64,000 nucleotides of DNA from Phycisphaerae bacterium (GCA_016795065.1 JAEUIU010000086.1:117930-181929); one strand, 5' to 3'. Counted from the first letter of the stretch, positions 25,635-34,486 are shown. The notes: generated by a model not told the origin, from the letters alone. Program-made: numbers and translations.

Positions 25635-26651
25635 CTATCGGGTCAATTCGTCGGTCAGCTCGACCGTGAAACTTTGCAATCGGCGCGGAACATCGCGCGT
25701 CACCCCCCGGCGGATGCCCACATCGATCCCGACCGCCGTCCTGAAAAGCTCCTCGGCGCGCTGCGGCGAGAGGCGCCGGGCCGCTTTCAGGATGAGGGCC
25801 TGTGCTGGCCCCCAGAGTTTCAGCGTCTTTCCGACCGCGAAGTCCGGCTCACCCTGACTCAGCAGCCGGGCGGCGTCGTGGAGCTTTCGCGCAAGTTCGA
25901 CCATCGACCAGATGACCATCTGTTCAGGGGCCTGCGAGACCTCGAGCAGGTCGCGCAGCTTGGTCAGGGCCTGCTGCGGATCGCCGGTCAACAGGGCGTC
26001 TTGGATCAGCCAAGCCTGCTCCTCGCGACCGACGCCGACCATTTCGGCGACGTCCTTGCGGGTGATGCGCGGTTCCGGGCGATCGCACACCGTTGCCGCG
26101 AGCTTGCCCAACTCGGTGTCGAGCCGGGCGAGATCGGGGCCGATGCGCTCGACCAAGAGCTCAGCCGCCTCGCGATCGATTGGAACGCCCCACTGCTTCG
26201 GGCAGCGCTTCTCGCAGAAGTCCTCGGCCTTGTCGTCGTCGGGGGGCTCACACTTGATGATGCCGCCGCCCGCCTTGGCGATGCCCTTGTCGAGGTTGCC
26301 GGGTCGCCACGTTGACGCCCGCATCAAAAGCGACGCGTCGGCCATGGGCTCCTCGACATAGCGTTCGATCGCTCGTCGCCGTTCCTCGACTCGCAGGAAC
26401 TCGTCGGCGTTGTCGAGCACCACGAGCTTGTGCCCGCCCATGAGGCCCCAGGAACGAAGCTCGTCCAGGACATTGGACAGGGACGCGGTCGCGCCGTCGA
26501 AGGTGAACTCCTCGATACTGCCGAATTTCTCATCAAGGGCCTTGCGATACCTCTTCAGGTGCTCGGTCAGGAGGTAGGAGTCCTTCCCGTGCAACACCGC
26601 GACGCGCATCGAGGCGTCGAGGGCATGTGGAGCTGACGCGGCCTTGGCCAT
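25635..26651 (-). CDS. holA: DNA polymerase III delta subunit
   Basis: A 338-residue protein of the clamp-loader complex that opens the beta sliding clamp. It begins with the conserved VAVLHGKDSYLLTEHLKRY pattern of HolA, has KLVVLDNADEFL (delta-type strand and acidic end) near residue 87, and continues with helical segments such as EAAELLVERIGPDLARLDTELGKLA, which is typical. It lacks the P-loop seen in the ATPase subunits, as expected for delta. ATG 26651 is preferred to the in-frame ATG 26702 because the latter would overlap the start of the divergent kinase gene. Confidence 0.9.
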   Translation of the reverse strand: MAKAASAPHALDASMRVAVLHGKDSYLLTEHLKRYRKALDEKFGSIEEFTFDGATASLSNVLDELRSWGLMGGHKLVVLDNADEFLRVEERRRAIERYVEEPMADASLLMRASTWRPGNLDKGIAKAGGGIIKCEPPDDDKAEDFCEKRCPKQWGVPIDREAAELLVERIGPDLARLDTELGKLAATVCDRPEPRITRKDVAEMVGVGREEQAWLIQDALLTGDPQQALTKLRDLLEVSQAPEQMVIWSMVELARKLHDAARLLSQGEPDFAVGKTLKLWGPAQALILKAARRLSPQRAEELFRTAVGIDVGIRRGVTRDVPRRLQSFTVELTDELTR

Positions 26652-26685
26652 GAATGGGATCGTACCGGGTGGCCGCACGAGTACG

Positions 26686-28314
26686 ATGACCGCGGCCCCC
26701 ATGCTGACGCTGCACGTCCTTCAAGGTCCCGACGCCGGCAAGCGATATCCGCTGCCGGCCAATGAGCCCCAGCTCATCGGGCGATCGACCGAGGCGATCG
26801 ACATCACCGACAAGACCGTGAGCCGCCGGCACGCGGAACTGACGCCGGACGACGGCGCTTGGTTCGTCCGCGACTTGGAGAGTTCCAACGGCACCTTCGT
26901 GAACGGCCGCCCGGTCTTCGATCGCACACCGATCCAGGCCGGCGACCGGATCCGATGCGGCGACACGCTTTTCGTGGTGGCGAGCGAGGCGGAACTGCCT
27001 GAAGCCGCTTCACCGACGGCGCGAGCACCAGCGGTCGTGGCGATCGAGGCCCGCCTGCCCGCCAACGCGCCCGCGGTGGCCGATCCTCGCTTCCGGATGC
27101 TCCAGGAGCTCGCCTCACTCGCCGACGACGCGGCAGACCGCGCGACGCTCATCGACAAGGCACTCCGGATCGCCCGCGAGGAGTTCGGCGCCGAGCGTGC
27201 CGCCTTCGCGATCCTGGGCCCGAGTGCGGCGCTGATCGAGCGAGCCGATTGTGCGGAAGGCAAAGGAGCCCCAGCGATCCCGCGCGAGGCGGTCGAGGAA
27301 TCGATGCGCACCGGTGCCGGACTCCTGACGCTCGCAGCCGGGATCGACGGTCCCGACACCTCCAGCGCGTTGTGCGTCGCCGTGCGTACGCCAGACCGCA
27401 CGCTCGGCGTCCTCTGGCTTGAGCGAACGGTGAAAGCCGGGGCTTTTGACGAACGGCACCTGCGGCTTCTTCAGGCAGTCGGCGCGCACCTGGGCCTGCT
27501 CCTTCGACACGGCGAATTGGTCGAGGCCACCCTCGCCCGCGAGCGGCTCGCGGCCATGGGCGAGACGGTCGCCAACCTCTCCCACTCGATCAAGAACATC
27601 CTCCAGGCCCTGCGGGGCGGCGCGGACGCGGTGGAACTGGCCCTGTCCCGCGGCGATCTGGGCATGGCCCGCGAGGGCTGGCCGATTCTCGGCCGCAACC
27701 TCGATCGCATCCACTCGCTGACCCGCAACATGCTGGCGTACGCGAAGGAGCGGGCCCTCGACCTCCTGCAGCAGAACGTGAACGAGATCGTTAGCGAGGT
27801 AACGCTCCTCCTCGAACCCGCGGCGGAGCGAAAGCGGGTCAAGCTCGTGGTTGAACTCGACCCGGCGATGCCGCCGATCGTCGTTGACCCGGACGCGATC
27901 CATCAGGCCGTGATGAACCTCGTCTCCAACGCCCTCGATGCCGTTGCCGATCGCGTCGGTCGGGTCACCGTTCGAACGCGATACGTTCCGAAAGGAAGCG
28001 AAAGCGATTCCAGCCACGTCGAGATCGCCATCGTCGACAACGGTCCGGGCATTCCCGACGCGATACGTTCCAAGCTCTTCGAGCCGTTTACCTCGAGTAA
28101 GGGCCAGCGCGGGACGGGACTCGGTCTCGTCGTCACCAGGAAGATCGCCGAACAGCACGGCGGGGCGATCGAGGTAATCACAACCGGTCCGGACGGCACG
28201 CTCATGTGCCTGACGTTGCCCGATCGCGGACAGCCTCTTGATTCCGAGGGCACTCATTTCCCAAAGGCGATCGGCGAGGCCGATTTGGGCGTCGAGTTCG
28301 GTCCGCCAGAGTGA
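26686..28314 (+). CDS. FHA-GAF sensor histidine kinase
   Basis: A 542-residue soluble kinase. Residues about 7-100 are an FHA phosphothreonine-binding domain (IGRS, SRRHAEL, ESSNGTFVNG). About 135-275 are GAF-like. A dimerisation helix with phospho-acceptor His300 (LSHSIKN) follows. The ATPase domain then shows the N box (MNLVSNALDAV), G1 (DNGPGIP), F box (FEPFTSSK) and G2 (GTGLGL). There is no membrane segment and no receiver domain, so it should sense a cytoplasmic signal or a phosphoprotein. No response-regulator gene lies nearby. It is divergent from holA, 34 bases apart; ATG 26686 is the first ATG after that gap (the frame extends to a TTG at 26644). Confidence 0.92.
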   Translation: MTAAPMLTLHVLQGPDAGKRYPLPANEPQLIGRSTEAIDITDKTVSRRHAELTPDDGAWFVRDLESSNGTFVNGRPVFDRTPIQAGDRIRCGDTLFVVASEAELPEAASPTARAPAVVAIEARLPANAPAVADPRFRMLQELASLADDAADRATLIDKALRIAREEFGAERAAFAILGPSAALIERADCAEGKGAPAIPREAVEESMRTGAGLLTLAAGIDGPDTSSALCVAVRTPDRTLGVLWLERTVKAGAFDERHLRLLQAVGAHLGLLLRHGELVEATLARERLAAMGETVANLSHSIKNILQALRGGADAVELALSRGDLGMAREGWPILGRNLDRIHSLTRNMLAYAKERALDLLQQNVNEIVSEVTLLLEPAAERKRVKLVVELDPAMPPIVVDPDAIHQAVMNLVSNALDAVADRVGRVTVRTRYVPKGSESDSSHVEIAIVDNGPGIPDAIRSKLFEPFTSSKGQRGTGLGLVVTRKIAEQHGGAIEVITTGPDGTLMCLTLPDRGQPLDSEGTHFPKAIGEADLGVEFGPPE

Positions 28315-28400
28315 GTACGCTCTGACGGAGCTTCTCGCATCGAGCCGACCGCGATGAATCTCCAAACCCGCGCAAGAACAGCCGAAGATTCAAAGCTTCC

Positions 28401-28428
28401 TTGCCGATGAAGTTCGCGGGCTTATTAT
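28401..28428 (+). promoter_or_regulatory. Candidate sigma-70 promoter for the clpP pair
   Basis: A -35-like TTGCCG (28401-28406) and a -10-like TATTAT (28423-28428) are separated by 16 bases. Transcription would start near 28435, about 80 bases before the clpP1 ATG. This is pattern matching only. Confidence 0.45.
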
Positions 28429-28512
28429 CCCCTCCCCGTTCTGCCGATGTCGCTCGAACGCGACTCGCCCTCTCGCATCCGCGGTAGGGCCCCTCTTTCG
28501 GAAACCGAATCC

Positions 28513-29202
28513 ATGTCCGACTTCGCTCGGCTCCACGCCTCGTCGGCCCTCACAATGGGCTTGCCCATGAGTGCCCCTCAGGCCGGCCACCTGACCCCCG
28601 ACATGCTCGCGAGCATCAACTACCAGCGCACGCGGGAGATGACCATCGACGAGCTTCTGCTCGAGAACCGCGTCATCTTCCTCGTCGGCGAGATCAACTA
28701 CGCCTCGGCCGCCCGGGTGATGATGCAGATGCTCTACCTCGAGAACCAGAAGCGAGGTCAGGACATCAACTTCTACATCAACAGTCCCGGCGGGTCGGTG
28801 GACGACACGCTCGCGATCTACGACACGATGCAGTTCATCTCGAGCGAAGTGGCCACCTTCTGCATCGGTCGGGCCTATTCGGGCGGCTCCGTCCTTCTTG
28901 CCGCAGGCACCAAGGGCAAGCGGTTCATCCTGCCCCACGCCAAGGTCATGATCCACCAGCCCTACGGCGGCGTGACCGGCCAGACAACCGACATCCAGAT
29001 CCAGGCCGAACAGATCATCAAGGCGAAGCGCACGCTCAACGAGATCCTCGCCCGCCACTCCGGCCAGAGCGTCGATCGCGTCCAGAAGGACGGCGAGCGC
29101 GACAAGTTCTTCTCAGCCGACGAGGCCAAAGCCTATGGCCTGGTCGACGAGGTCTGCGTTTTCCCCGACAAGAGCCTGCCCACGGGCATCGCTAAGAAGT
29201 AA
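28513..29202 (+). CDS. clpP: ATP-dependent Clp protease proteolytic subunit 1
   Basis: A 229-residue serine peptidase subunit. The catalytic triad is present: Ser123 (GRAYSGGS, where most ClpP read GQAASMG), His148 (VMIHQP) and Asp197 (GERDKF). The substrate-groove motif YINSPGGSV is at 89-96. The N-terminus is about 30 residues longer than in typical ClpP. ATG 28513 is chosen; the frame stays open to a further start at 28447. A second clpP follows 17 bases later in the same direction, so the two are probably co-transcribed and could form a mixed ring. The altered nucleophile loop suggests it is the divergent member. Confidence 0.95.
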   Translation: MSDFARLHASSALTMGLPMSAPQAGHLTPDMLASINYQRTREMTIDELLLENRVIFLVGEINYASAARVMMQMLYLENQKRGQDINFYINSPGGSVDDTLAIYDTMQFISSEVATFCIGRAYSGGSVLLAAGTKGKRFILPHAKVMIHQPYGGVTGQTTDIQIQAEQIIKAKRTLNEILARHSGQSVDRVQKDGERDKFFSADEAKAYGLVDEVCVFPDKSLPTGIAKK

Positions 29203-29219
29203 GCCGGAGCCTTCACCCC

Positions 29220-29816
29220 ATGACACTCATCCCTATCGTCATCGAGAAGACCGGCCGTGGCGAACGCGCCTACGACATCTACTCGCGTCTCCTCAACGAC
29301 CGCATCATCTTCCTCGGCGGGCCAGTCAACGATCAGATGGCCAACCTGATCGTCGCCCAGCTCCTCTTCCTCTCCAACGAGGATCCGAAGCTGGAGATCT
29401 CCCTCTACGTCAACAGCCCGGGCGGCAGCGTTACCTCCGGACTGGGCATCGTCGACACGATGAACTTCATCCCTTGCCCCGTCGCGACCTACATCATCGG
29501 TCAGGCCGCGTCGATGGGCTCGGTGATCGCCTGCTCGGGCGCGAAGGGCAAGCGCTTCGCGCTGCCCAACAGCGAGAACCTCATGCACCAGCCGCTGCTC
29601 GGCGGCGTGCTCGAGGGTCAGGCGACGGACCTGGAGATCGAGGCCCGGCACATCCTCCGGATGCGCGACCAGATCTACTCGATCTACCGCGACGCCACCG
29701 GCCAGAGCAAGGAGAAGATCGCCGAGGACTGCGAGCGCAACAAGTGGCTCACGGCGGAGGAGATGCTCCAGTACGGTCTCGTCGACAAGGTCCTGACCAA
29801 GCTCCCCGGACGCTGA
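29220..29816 (+). CDS. clpP: ATP-dependent Clp protease proteolytic subunit 2 with Asp-to-Asn change
   Basis: A 198-residue ClpP. Ser98 (GQAASMG) and His123 (NLMHQP, where MIHQP is usual) are in place, and YVNSPGGSV binds substrate. The third triad position, Asp171 in mature E. coli ClpP (TERDRF), aligns with Asn174 in CERNKW. The rest of the fold, including LQYGLVD near the end, is standard. The mutation could weaken or abolish its own activity, leaving clpP1 as the active partner, although ClpP relatives with altered triads can regain function in mixed rings. It is followed by a good hairpin at 29835-29867. Confidence 0.95.
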   Translation: MTLIPIVIEKTGRGERAYDIYSRLLNDRIIFLGGPVNDQMANLIVAQLLFLSNEDPKLEISLYVNSPGGSVTSGLGIVDTMNFIPCPVATYIIGQAASMGSVIACSGAKGKRFALPNSENLMHQPLLGGVLEGQATDLEIEARHILRMRDQIYSIYRDATGQSKEKIAEDCERNKWLTAEEMLQYGLVDKVLTKLPGR

Positions 29817-29834
29817 CGTCCGACAGACAGCCCC

Positions 29835-29871
29835 CACAACGGCCGGCGCCTCGCGCTGGCCGTTGTGCATT
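29835..29871 (+). terminator. Terminator of the clpP1-clpP2 unit
   Basis: A perfect 10-bp stem (29835-29844 with 29858-29867) with a 13-base loop, followed by CATTTT. It lies 18 bases after the clpP2 stop. Confidence 0.7.
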
Positions 29872-29887
29872 TTCGGTGAATCAACGC

Positions 29888-30961
29888 CTACATCGCCCGT
29901 GAACCCTGCCAAGCCAGGGCGATGTTCGCCATGTTGAAGAGCGCGTGGGCGATGATCGGAGCGAGAACGCCGCCGGTCCGTTCGCGCAACAGTCCCAACG
30001 CAATGGAGAGGAATGCCAGACCGGTGAGGGCCGAGGCGGCGGCGGCGGTCGGGATCGCCCCCAAGTGCATGATCGTGAAGAAGGCGGAAGTCAAGAGGAT
30101 GGTCGCCCACGGCTTGATGTCGAGGGCCCGCATCGCCCCGTGCAGGCCGCCGCGATAGGCGATCTCCTCGAAGACCGGCGCGCCGATCGTGACGGCCGCG
30201 ATGACCAGCCATGCCGTCGGATTCGATTGCTGTTCGACGATGGCCCGAAGCGTCTCATGTCCCAACTGCGGCGGCGTGATGCCCGTGACGAGTTGCTGGA
30301 TGATCGCCGCGAGCTGCGAGCCGAGGACGATGATCGGCGCGATGCAGACCAGTCCGATCACCCCGGCGAGGAGCGGTCGAGAGGTCGTGACCATCGGCTG
30401 CTCCGACGGACGAACGGATCGGGCGACGATGGCGATGGCGAAGGGAAGTTGAGCGGCGTAGGAGAGCCACTGAAGAAGGGCACGACCACCGAGCGTGTCG
30501 GTGTCGATCGCTCCGCGAAGGGCCATCACCGGGATCATCGGGGCGAGAATCTGGAGAAGGAAGAGGCCCAGGAACCACGCTGCCGTATCGACCGGAACCG
30601 GACCGGCCTGGCTTGGATGGGCTGGAAGGCGCAACCAACCGCGTCGCACGGCGACGACAACCACCGCGAGAGTGAGGATGGTCGAGATCGCCAACAGCGG
30701 CCATCGCTCGCCGAGCTCGAGGCCTGCGTCGTCCAGGCTCTGTGCGTCCGGTGGTGTGGCGGCGGGATTCTCCGATGTCGGAATCGGCACCGGAACGGCC
30801 GAGGAGTCGAGGGCCGGGGGCTTCTCCTGCGTGATGGCGTGGTCGCCTTGCGGGCTTGCGGCTATAACGTGCCCCTCACCGACGCGGGCGGCCACGAGGA
30901 CCGTCAACGCCAACGCGACGGTCCACGCCCAACGCCGCCCGCCCCGGAGGTCCCGGAGCAT
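29888..30961 (-). CDS. CPBP-family intramembrane glutamic endopeptidase
   Basis: A 357-residue polytopic membrane protein of the CPBP (Abi) family. The C-terminal half holds the three family motifs: EEIAYR (the EExxxR active-site pair), FTIMHLG (F..xxxH) and HALFNM (HxxxN). The N-terminus has a hydrophobic segment and a Pro/Ala-rich external stretch. Family members cut proteins inside the membrane, for example prenylated proteins, or give bacteriocin immunity; the target here is unknown. Two starts are possible: ATG 30994, which would overlap the trpC start codon on the other strand, and ATG 30961, preferred because it leaves room for both genes. It is convergent with clpP2. Confidence 0.88.
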   Translation of the reverse strand: MLRDLRGGRRWAWTVALALTVLVAARVGEGHVIAASPQGDHAITQEKPPALDSSAVPVPIPTSENPAATPPDAQSLDDAGLELGERWPLLAISTILTLAVVVVAVRRGWLRLPAHPSQAGPVPVDTAAWFLGLFLLQILAPMIPVMALRGAIDTDTLGGRALLQWLSYAAQLPFAIAIVARSVRPSEQPMVTTSRPLLAGVIGLVCIAPIIVLGSQLAAIIQQLVTGITPPQLGHETLRAIVEQQSNPTAWLVIAAVTIGAPVFEEIAYRGGLHGAMRALDIKPWATILLTSAFFTIMHLGAIPTAAAASALTGLAFLSIALGLLRERTGGVLAPIIAHALFNMANIALAWQGSRAM

Positions 30962-30992
30962 GCCGGCCAGCAGCTTCGGCAGGAGTCTCGTC

Positions 30993-31808
30993 ATGGGTTC
31001 GCCGCTGGATCGCATCATCGCCCGCAAGCGAGAGGAAGTCGCTCGGGCGAAGGCGGCGGTGCCGATCGAGGCGCTGCAGGAGCGATGCAAGGGCCTTCCG
31101 CGAGCGAGAAACTTCTTCCGATCGGTCGTCGATGCCCACCACCACGAGGAGTCACGCGTCATCGCGGAGGTGAAGCGCAAGAGTCCTTCAGCCGGGATCA
31201 TTCGGGCTGACTTCGACCCCGTGGCCATCGCCAAAGCCTATCACCACGCTGGGGCGTCGGCGATCTCCTGCCTCACCGACGAGGAAGACTTCGGCGGAAG
31301 GCTTGAGTACATCGCGTTGATTCGGGATGCCGTTCCGCTTCCCGTCCTTCGCAAGGACTTCGTCGTCGATGAATACCAACTCTGGGAAGCTCGCGCCGCG
31401 GGTGCAGACGCGGTGCTGCTCATCGCCGAGGTGCTCTCGGAAGGTGAGATCATTGACATGCAGATCCTCGCAACCGAGTTGAGCATGACGACACTCGTGG
31501 AAGTGCACTCGGTCGAGAATCTCCTGAAGGTGCGCGACCACATCGGCTTCCCACATGCGGGCTACTCGCTTCTGGGGATCAACAACCGCGACCTCTCGAC
31601 GATGACGACGAGCATCGCCCACACCTTCCGCTTGGTGGAACTGGTCGAGAACCGCGACGTCCTGGTGAGCGAGTCCGGAATAACCAGTCGTGACGACCTC
31701 AAGAGGCTGCGCGAACACGGAGTGAACATCGCCCTGATCGGCGAGTATCTCATGCGGCAACCCGATCCGGGCAAGGCGCTTGGCCGGTTGCTCGGCGAGA
31801 ACGAATGA
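30993..31808 (+). CDS. trpC: Indole-3-glycerol-phosphate synthase
   Basis: A 271-residue TIM-barrel enzyme that closes the indole ring in tryptophan synthesis. It starts with the typical LDRIIARKREEVA segment. The substrate-binding motif VIAEVKRKSPSAG follows, then VLRKDFVVDEYQ, LLGINNRDL and VSESGI, in family order. The gene is alone: no other trp gene lies in the window. Its ATG at 30993 directly faces the start region of the CPBP gene on the other strand. ApaG follows 94 bases later in the same direction. Confidence 0.95.
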   Translation: MGSPLDRIIARKREEVARAKAAVPIEALQERCKGLPRARNFFRSVVDAHHHEESRVIAEVKRKSPSAGIIRADFDPVAIAKAYHHAGASAISCLTDEEDFGGRLEYIALIRDAVPLPVLRKDFVVDEYQLWEARAAGADAVLLIAEVLSEGEIIDMQILATELSMTTLVEVHSVENLLKVRDHIGFPHAGYSLLGINNRDLSTMTTSIAHTFRLVELVENRDVLVSESGITSRDDLKRLREHGVNIALIGEYLMRQPDPGKALGRLLGENE

Positions 31809-31902
31809 GAGAAAAGGACCAACGGTCCCAACCTGCGGGGTCCCTATACTCGACCCTTCCCAGCCGGCGTTCGAACGTCCGGCATCAGCAAGCCTGCGAG
31901 CC

Positions 31903-32346
31903 ATGACGAATCCAGCCACCACCGCCGTCGCACCCCCCACCGCTCCCGCGTCGCCTGCCAAGTTCCTCGGCTCGGAGACGGTGACCGACGGCGTTCGCAT
32001 TCGCGTGGCCCCGAGCTACCTTTCGGCCCAGTCCGACCCGGCGCAGGGCAAGTACCTCTTCGCGTACCACATCACCATCACCAACGATGGTGATCGGCGA
32101 GCGACGCTGCGAAGCCGCCACTGGCTGATCGTCGACGCCAACGGCCAGCGCCACGAGGTCAAAGGCCCGGGCGTGGTCGGCCAGTTCCCCGAACTCGCCA
32201 CCGGCGAGAAGTTCGAATACAGCTCCTTCTGCCCGCTCGAAACCCCATGGGGCACGATGGAAGGCAGCTACGAGATGGAACGCGACGACGGCTCGGTGTT
32301 CCAGGCGCTGGTGAGTCGGTTCTATTTGGTGTCGTCGCAGAGGTGA
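31903..32346 (+). CDS. apaG: ApaG-domain protein
   Basis: A 147-residue protein with the ApaG beta-sandwich domain: YLFAYHITITNDGD, LRSRHWLIVDANGQ, VKGPGVVGQFPELATGE and MEGSYEMERDDG. ApaG proteins have a fibronectin-III-like fold. Their role is not settled; links to cobalt/magnesium resistance and to ligand binding in F-box proteins have been reported. ATG 31903 gives a short Pro/Ala-rich leader of about 25 residues before the domain. It is probably read with trpC. Confidence 0.9.
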   Translation: MTNPATTAVAPPTAPASPAKFLGSETVTDGVRIRVAPSYLSAQSDPAQGKYLFAYHITITNDGDRRATLRSRHWLIVDANGQRHEVKGPGVVGQFPELATGEKFEYSSFCPLETPWGTMEGSYEMERDDGSVFQALVSRFYLVSSQR

Positions 32347-32382
32347 GCGGATCGATAGGCGCTGACACTCTCCGCTCCTGAC

Positions 32383-32414
32383 CCCCTCCGCCCTCTCAGC
32401 GCCTCTGCGGTGAA
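32383..32414 (-). repeat. Intergenic repeat, copy A (TTCACCGCAGAGGCGC core)
   Basis: Read on the minus strand the segment begins TTCACCGCAGAGGCGC and continues with a GAG/GGG-rich tail. Two related copies lie at 56178-56217 and 56304-56343. It occupies the gap between the convergent apaG and aldehyde dehydrogenase genes. Confidence 0.7.
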
Positions 32415-32431
32415 CTGCGCGACTCCAGTCC

Positions 32432-33877
32432 TCACCACCCCACACACACATTCTTCGCTTCGGTGAAGAACCGCAGCGCCTCATCGCCGCCCTCGCGGCC
32501 GACGCCGGATTGCTTCATGCCGCCGAAGGGGGTTCGCAAATCGCGGAGCATCCAGGTGTTGATCCAAACGACGCCGGCGTCGATCTTGGCGGCCATGCGG
32601 TGCAGGCGTTCGATGTCGCGGCCCCAGATCGAGCAGGCGAGTCCGTACTTCGTGCAGTTGGCGACCTGCACCGCCTCGCCGTGGTCGTCGACGCCGTGGA
32701 TCGTCACGACCGGTCCGAAGATCTCTTCCGTCGCGGTGCGGCAGGTGGGCGAGAGGCCGACGATGACGGTCGGCTCGTGGAACCAACCGTTCTTGCAGCG
32801 CGGGGCGGTGAGGTGAGGCGCTCCGCCGCCGCAGACGACCTTGCCGCCCTCGATCTTGGCGAGGGCGACGTAACTCTGGATCTTCTCCAGATGCTGTCGG
32901 GAGACGATCGCCCCGATGTCGGTGTCGGTCGCCTTCGGGTCACCGACCTTGAGCGAGCGCACCTCGTTCACGAATCGCTCGGTGAATTCCCTCATGATCG
33001 AGCGATGGACGACGATCCGCGATCCGCAGAGGCAGATCTCGCCTTGATTCTGGAAGGCGCTTCGCACGATCAGGGGCACGGCCTTCTCAAGATCCGCGTC
33101 GTCGCAGACGATCGTCGCGTTCTTGCCGCCGAGCTCGAGCGAAACCTTCTTGAACATCGGCGCAGCCACCGATGCGATGGCCGCGCCGGTCGAGGTGCCG
33201 CCGGTGAAGCTGATCGTCGGCACGTCAGGATGCGAAACGATCGCCGCACCGACCTTTGAACCCAGACCGTGCACGATGTTGAGGACGCCCATCGGCAGCT
33301 TTGCCTCGCGGCAGATTTCGCCGAGCATCCAAGCGGTGTAGGGCGTGACCTCGCTCGGTTTCGCGACGACGGTGTTGCCAGTCGCCAGGGCCGGAGCAAT
33401 CTTCCACGTGAAGAGGTAGAGCGGCAGGTTCCACGGTGAGATGCAGCCCGCGACGCCGCGCGGTTGGCGAAGGACGTAGTTGATCGCCCGATCATCCGTT
33501 CGGTAGAACTCGCCCCGCTCATGCTGGACCGCTCCCGCGAAGAAGCGGAGGTTCGCGGCCGAACGCGGGATCTCGAGCGTGGTGGCCAGCCCGACCGGCT
33601 TGCCCTGGTCGCGGGATTCGGACTCGGAGAACTCGGTGAGTCGGCGCTCGATCCCGTCGGCCATCGCGTTCAGGTAACGAGCCCGCTCCGCCGCCGGAGT
33701 TTGCGACCAACCGGGGAACGCTGCCTTGGCCGCATCGACCGCTCGCTTCACGTCCCGTTCGTCGCTGTCGGGGATCGTCGCGTAGGCCGCGCCGACCGCG
33801 GGCTCGAAGACGTCGATCCGACCTCCACCGACCGCGTCGGCGTCCTGATTGGAAATGAAGTTCGCAAGCCTGATCAT
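32432..33877 (-). CDS. Aldehyde dehydrogenase, ALDH8/aminomuconate-semialdehyde type
   Basis: A 481-residue NAD-dependent aldehyde dehydrogenase. Catalytic Cys282 lies in NQGEICLCGSR, the general base Glu248 in LELGGKN, Asn150 in SPWNLPLY and Lys173 in AKPSEVTP. The GEICLC nucleophile sequence and the C-terminal PFGGMKQSGVGREGG resemble ALDH8A1 and the 2-aminomuconate or 2-hydroxymuconate semialdehyde dehydrogenases, so an unsaturated semialdehyde is a possible substrate. No other genes of kynurenine or catechol breakdown are nearby. ATG 33877 is chosen over a longer frame that starts at 34072 inside the divergent gene. The DinB-like gene begins 33 bases away on the other strand. Confidence 0.93.
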   Translation of the reverse strand: MIRLANFISNQDADAVGGGRIDVFEPAVGAAYATIPDSDERDVKRAVDAAKAAFPGWSQTPAAERARYLNAMADGIERRLTEFSESESRDQGKPVGLATTLEIPRSAANLRFFAGAVQHERGEFYRTDDRAINYVLRQPRGVAGCISPWNLPLYLFTWKIAPALATGNTVVAKPSEVTPYTAWMLGEICREAKLPMGVLNIVHGLGSKVGAAIVSHPDVPTISFTGGTSTGAAIASVAAPMFKKVSLELGGKNATIVCDDADLEKAVPLIVRSAFQNQGEICLCGSRIVVHRSIMREFTERFVNEVRSLKVGDPKATDTDIGAIVSRQHLEKIQSYVALAKIEGGKVVCGGGAPHLTAPRCKNGWFHEPTVIVGLSPTCRTATEEIFGPVVTIHGVDDHGEAVQVANCTKYGLACSIWGRDIERLHRMAAKIDAGVVWINTWMLRDLRTPFGGMKQSGVGREGGDEALRFFTEAKNVCVGW

Positions 33878-33910
33878 CGATCTGGAAGCGTACGCGAGCT
33901 TCGTGGCACA

Positions 33911-34486
33911 ATGCGGCCCATGGCGACGTCGACCAACGACCACTACAAGCAGGCCGTGCTCGGGCAGTTCGAGGCGGCCCTGGACATGCTGGCCAACTGC
34001 CTTCAGCGCTGCCCGCAGAAGCATTGGGACGGGATCATCGGCAAGTACCCGTTCTGGCAAGTTGCCTACCACGCTCTCTGCTTCGTTGACCTCTACGCGT
34101 CGACATCAAGCAAGGAGTGGCAACCGCACGAGGCCTTCCACCCAAAAGGCATCCAGGAATTGCGGAAGGAATACCCGAGCCGGACCTTCACGAAGAAGGA
34201 GATCCTCGTCTACCTGGATCTCTGCAACGAGAAGGTGCGCGAATCGCTCGAGCGCGAGACGAGCGCCTCGCTCGCCGGTCCGTCGGGCTTCTCGTGGCTC
34301 AAGATGCCACGGTATGAGGTGCCGATCTACAACCTCCGCCACCTTCAGCATCACGTCGGCCAGTTGAGCGCCTACCTACGGCGAGCGAAGGTCAGCACCA
34401 AATGGGGATGGCGCGGCCGCGTCCTCGTCAAGCCCGTTACTGCCCAGCCAGCCGGGCGCCGTCGACGGGCAAGTTCACCCCGTTGA
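33911..34486 (+). CDS. DinB-like (DUF1569-type) protein
   Basis: A 191-residue four-helix-bundle protein of the DinB/YfiT group. Histidines placed to bind a metal are in YHALCFVDLY (about residue 53) and NLRHLQHHVGQLSAYL (about 145-160). The group includes thiol-dependent transferases and hydrolases that act on small molecules; no specific reaction can be named. The extreme C-terminus is basic and overlaps the 3' end of the SDR gene on the other strand by 50 bases. ATG 33911 or ATG 33920 could be used. It diverges from the aldehyde dehydrogenase gene across 33 bases. Confidence 0.82.
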   Translation: MRPMATSTNDHYKQAVLGQFEAALDMLANCLQRCPQKHWDGIIGKYPFWQVAYHALCFVDLYASTSSKEWQPHEAFHPKGIQELRKEYPSRTFTKKEILVYLDLCNEKVRESLERETSASLAGPSGFSWLKMPRYEVPIYNLRHLQHHVGQLSAYLRRAKVSTKWGWRGRVLVKPVTAQPAGRRRRASSPR

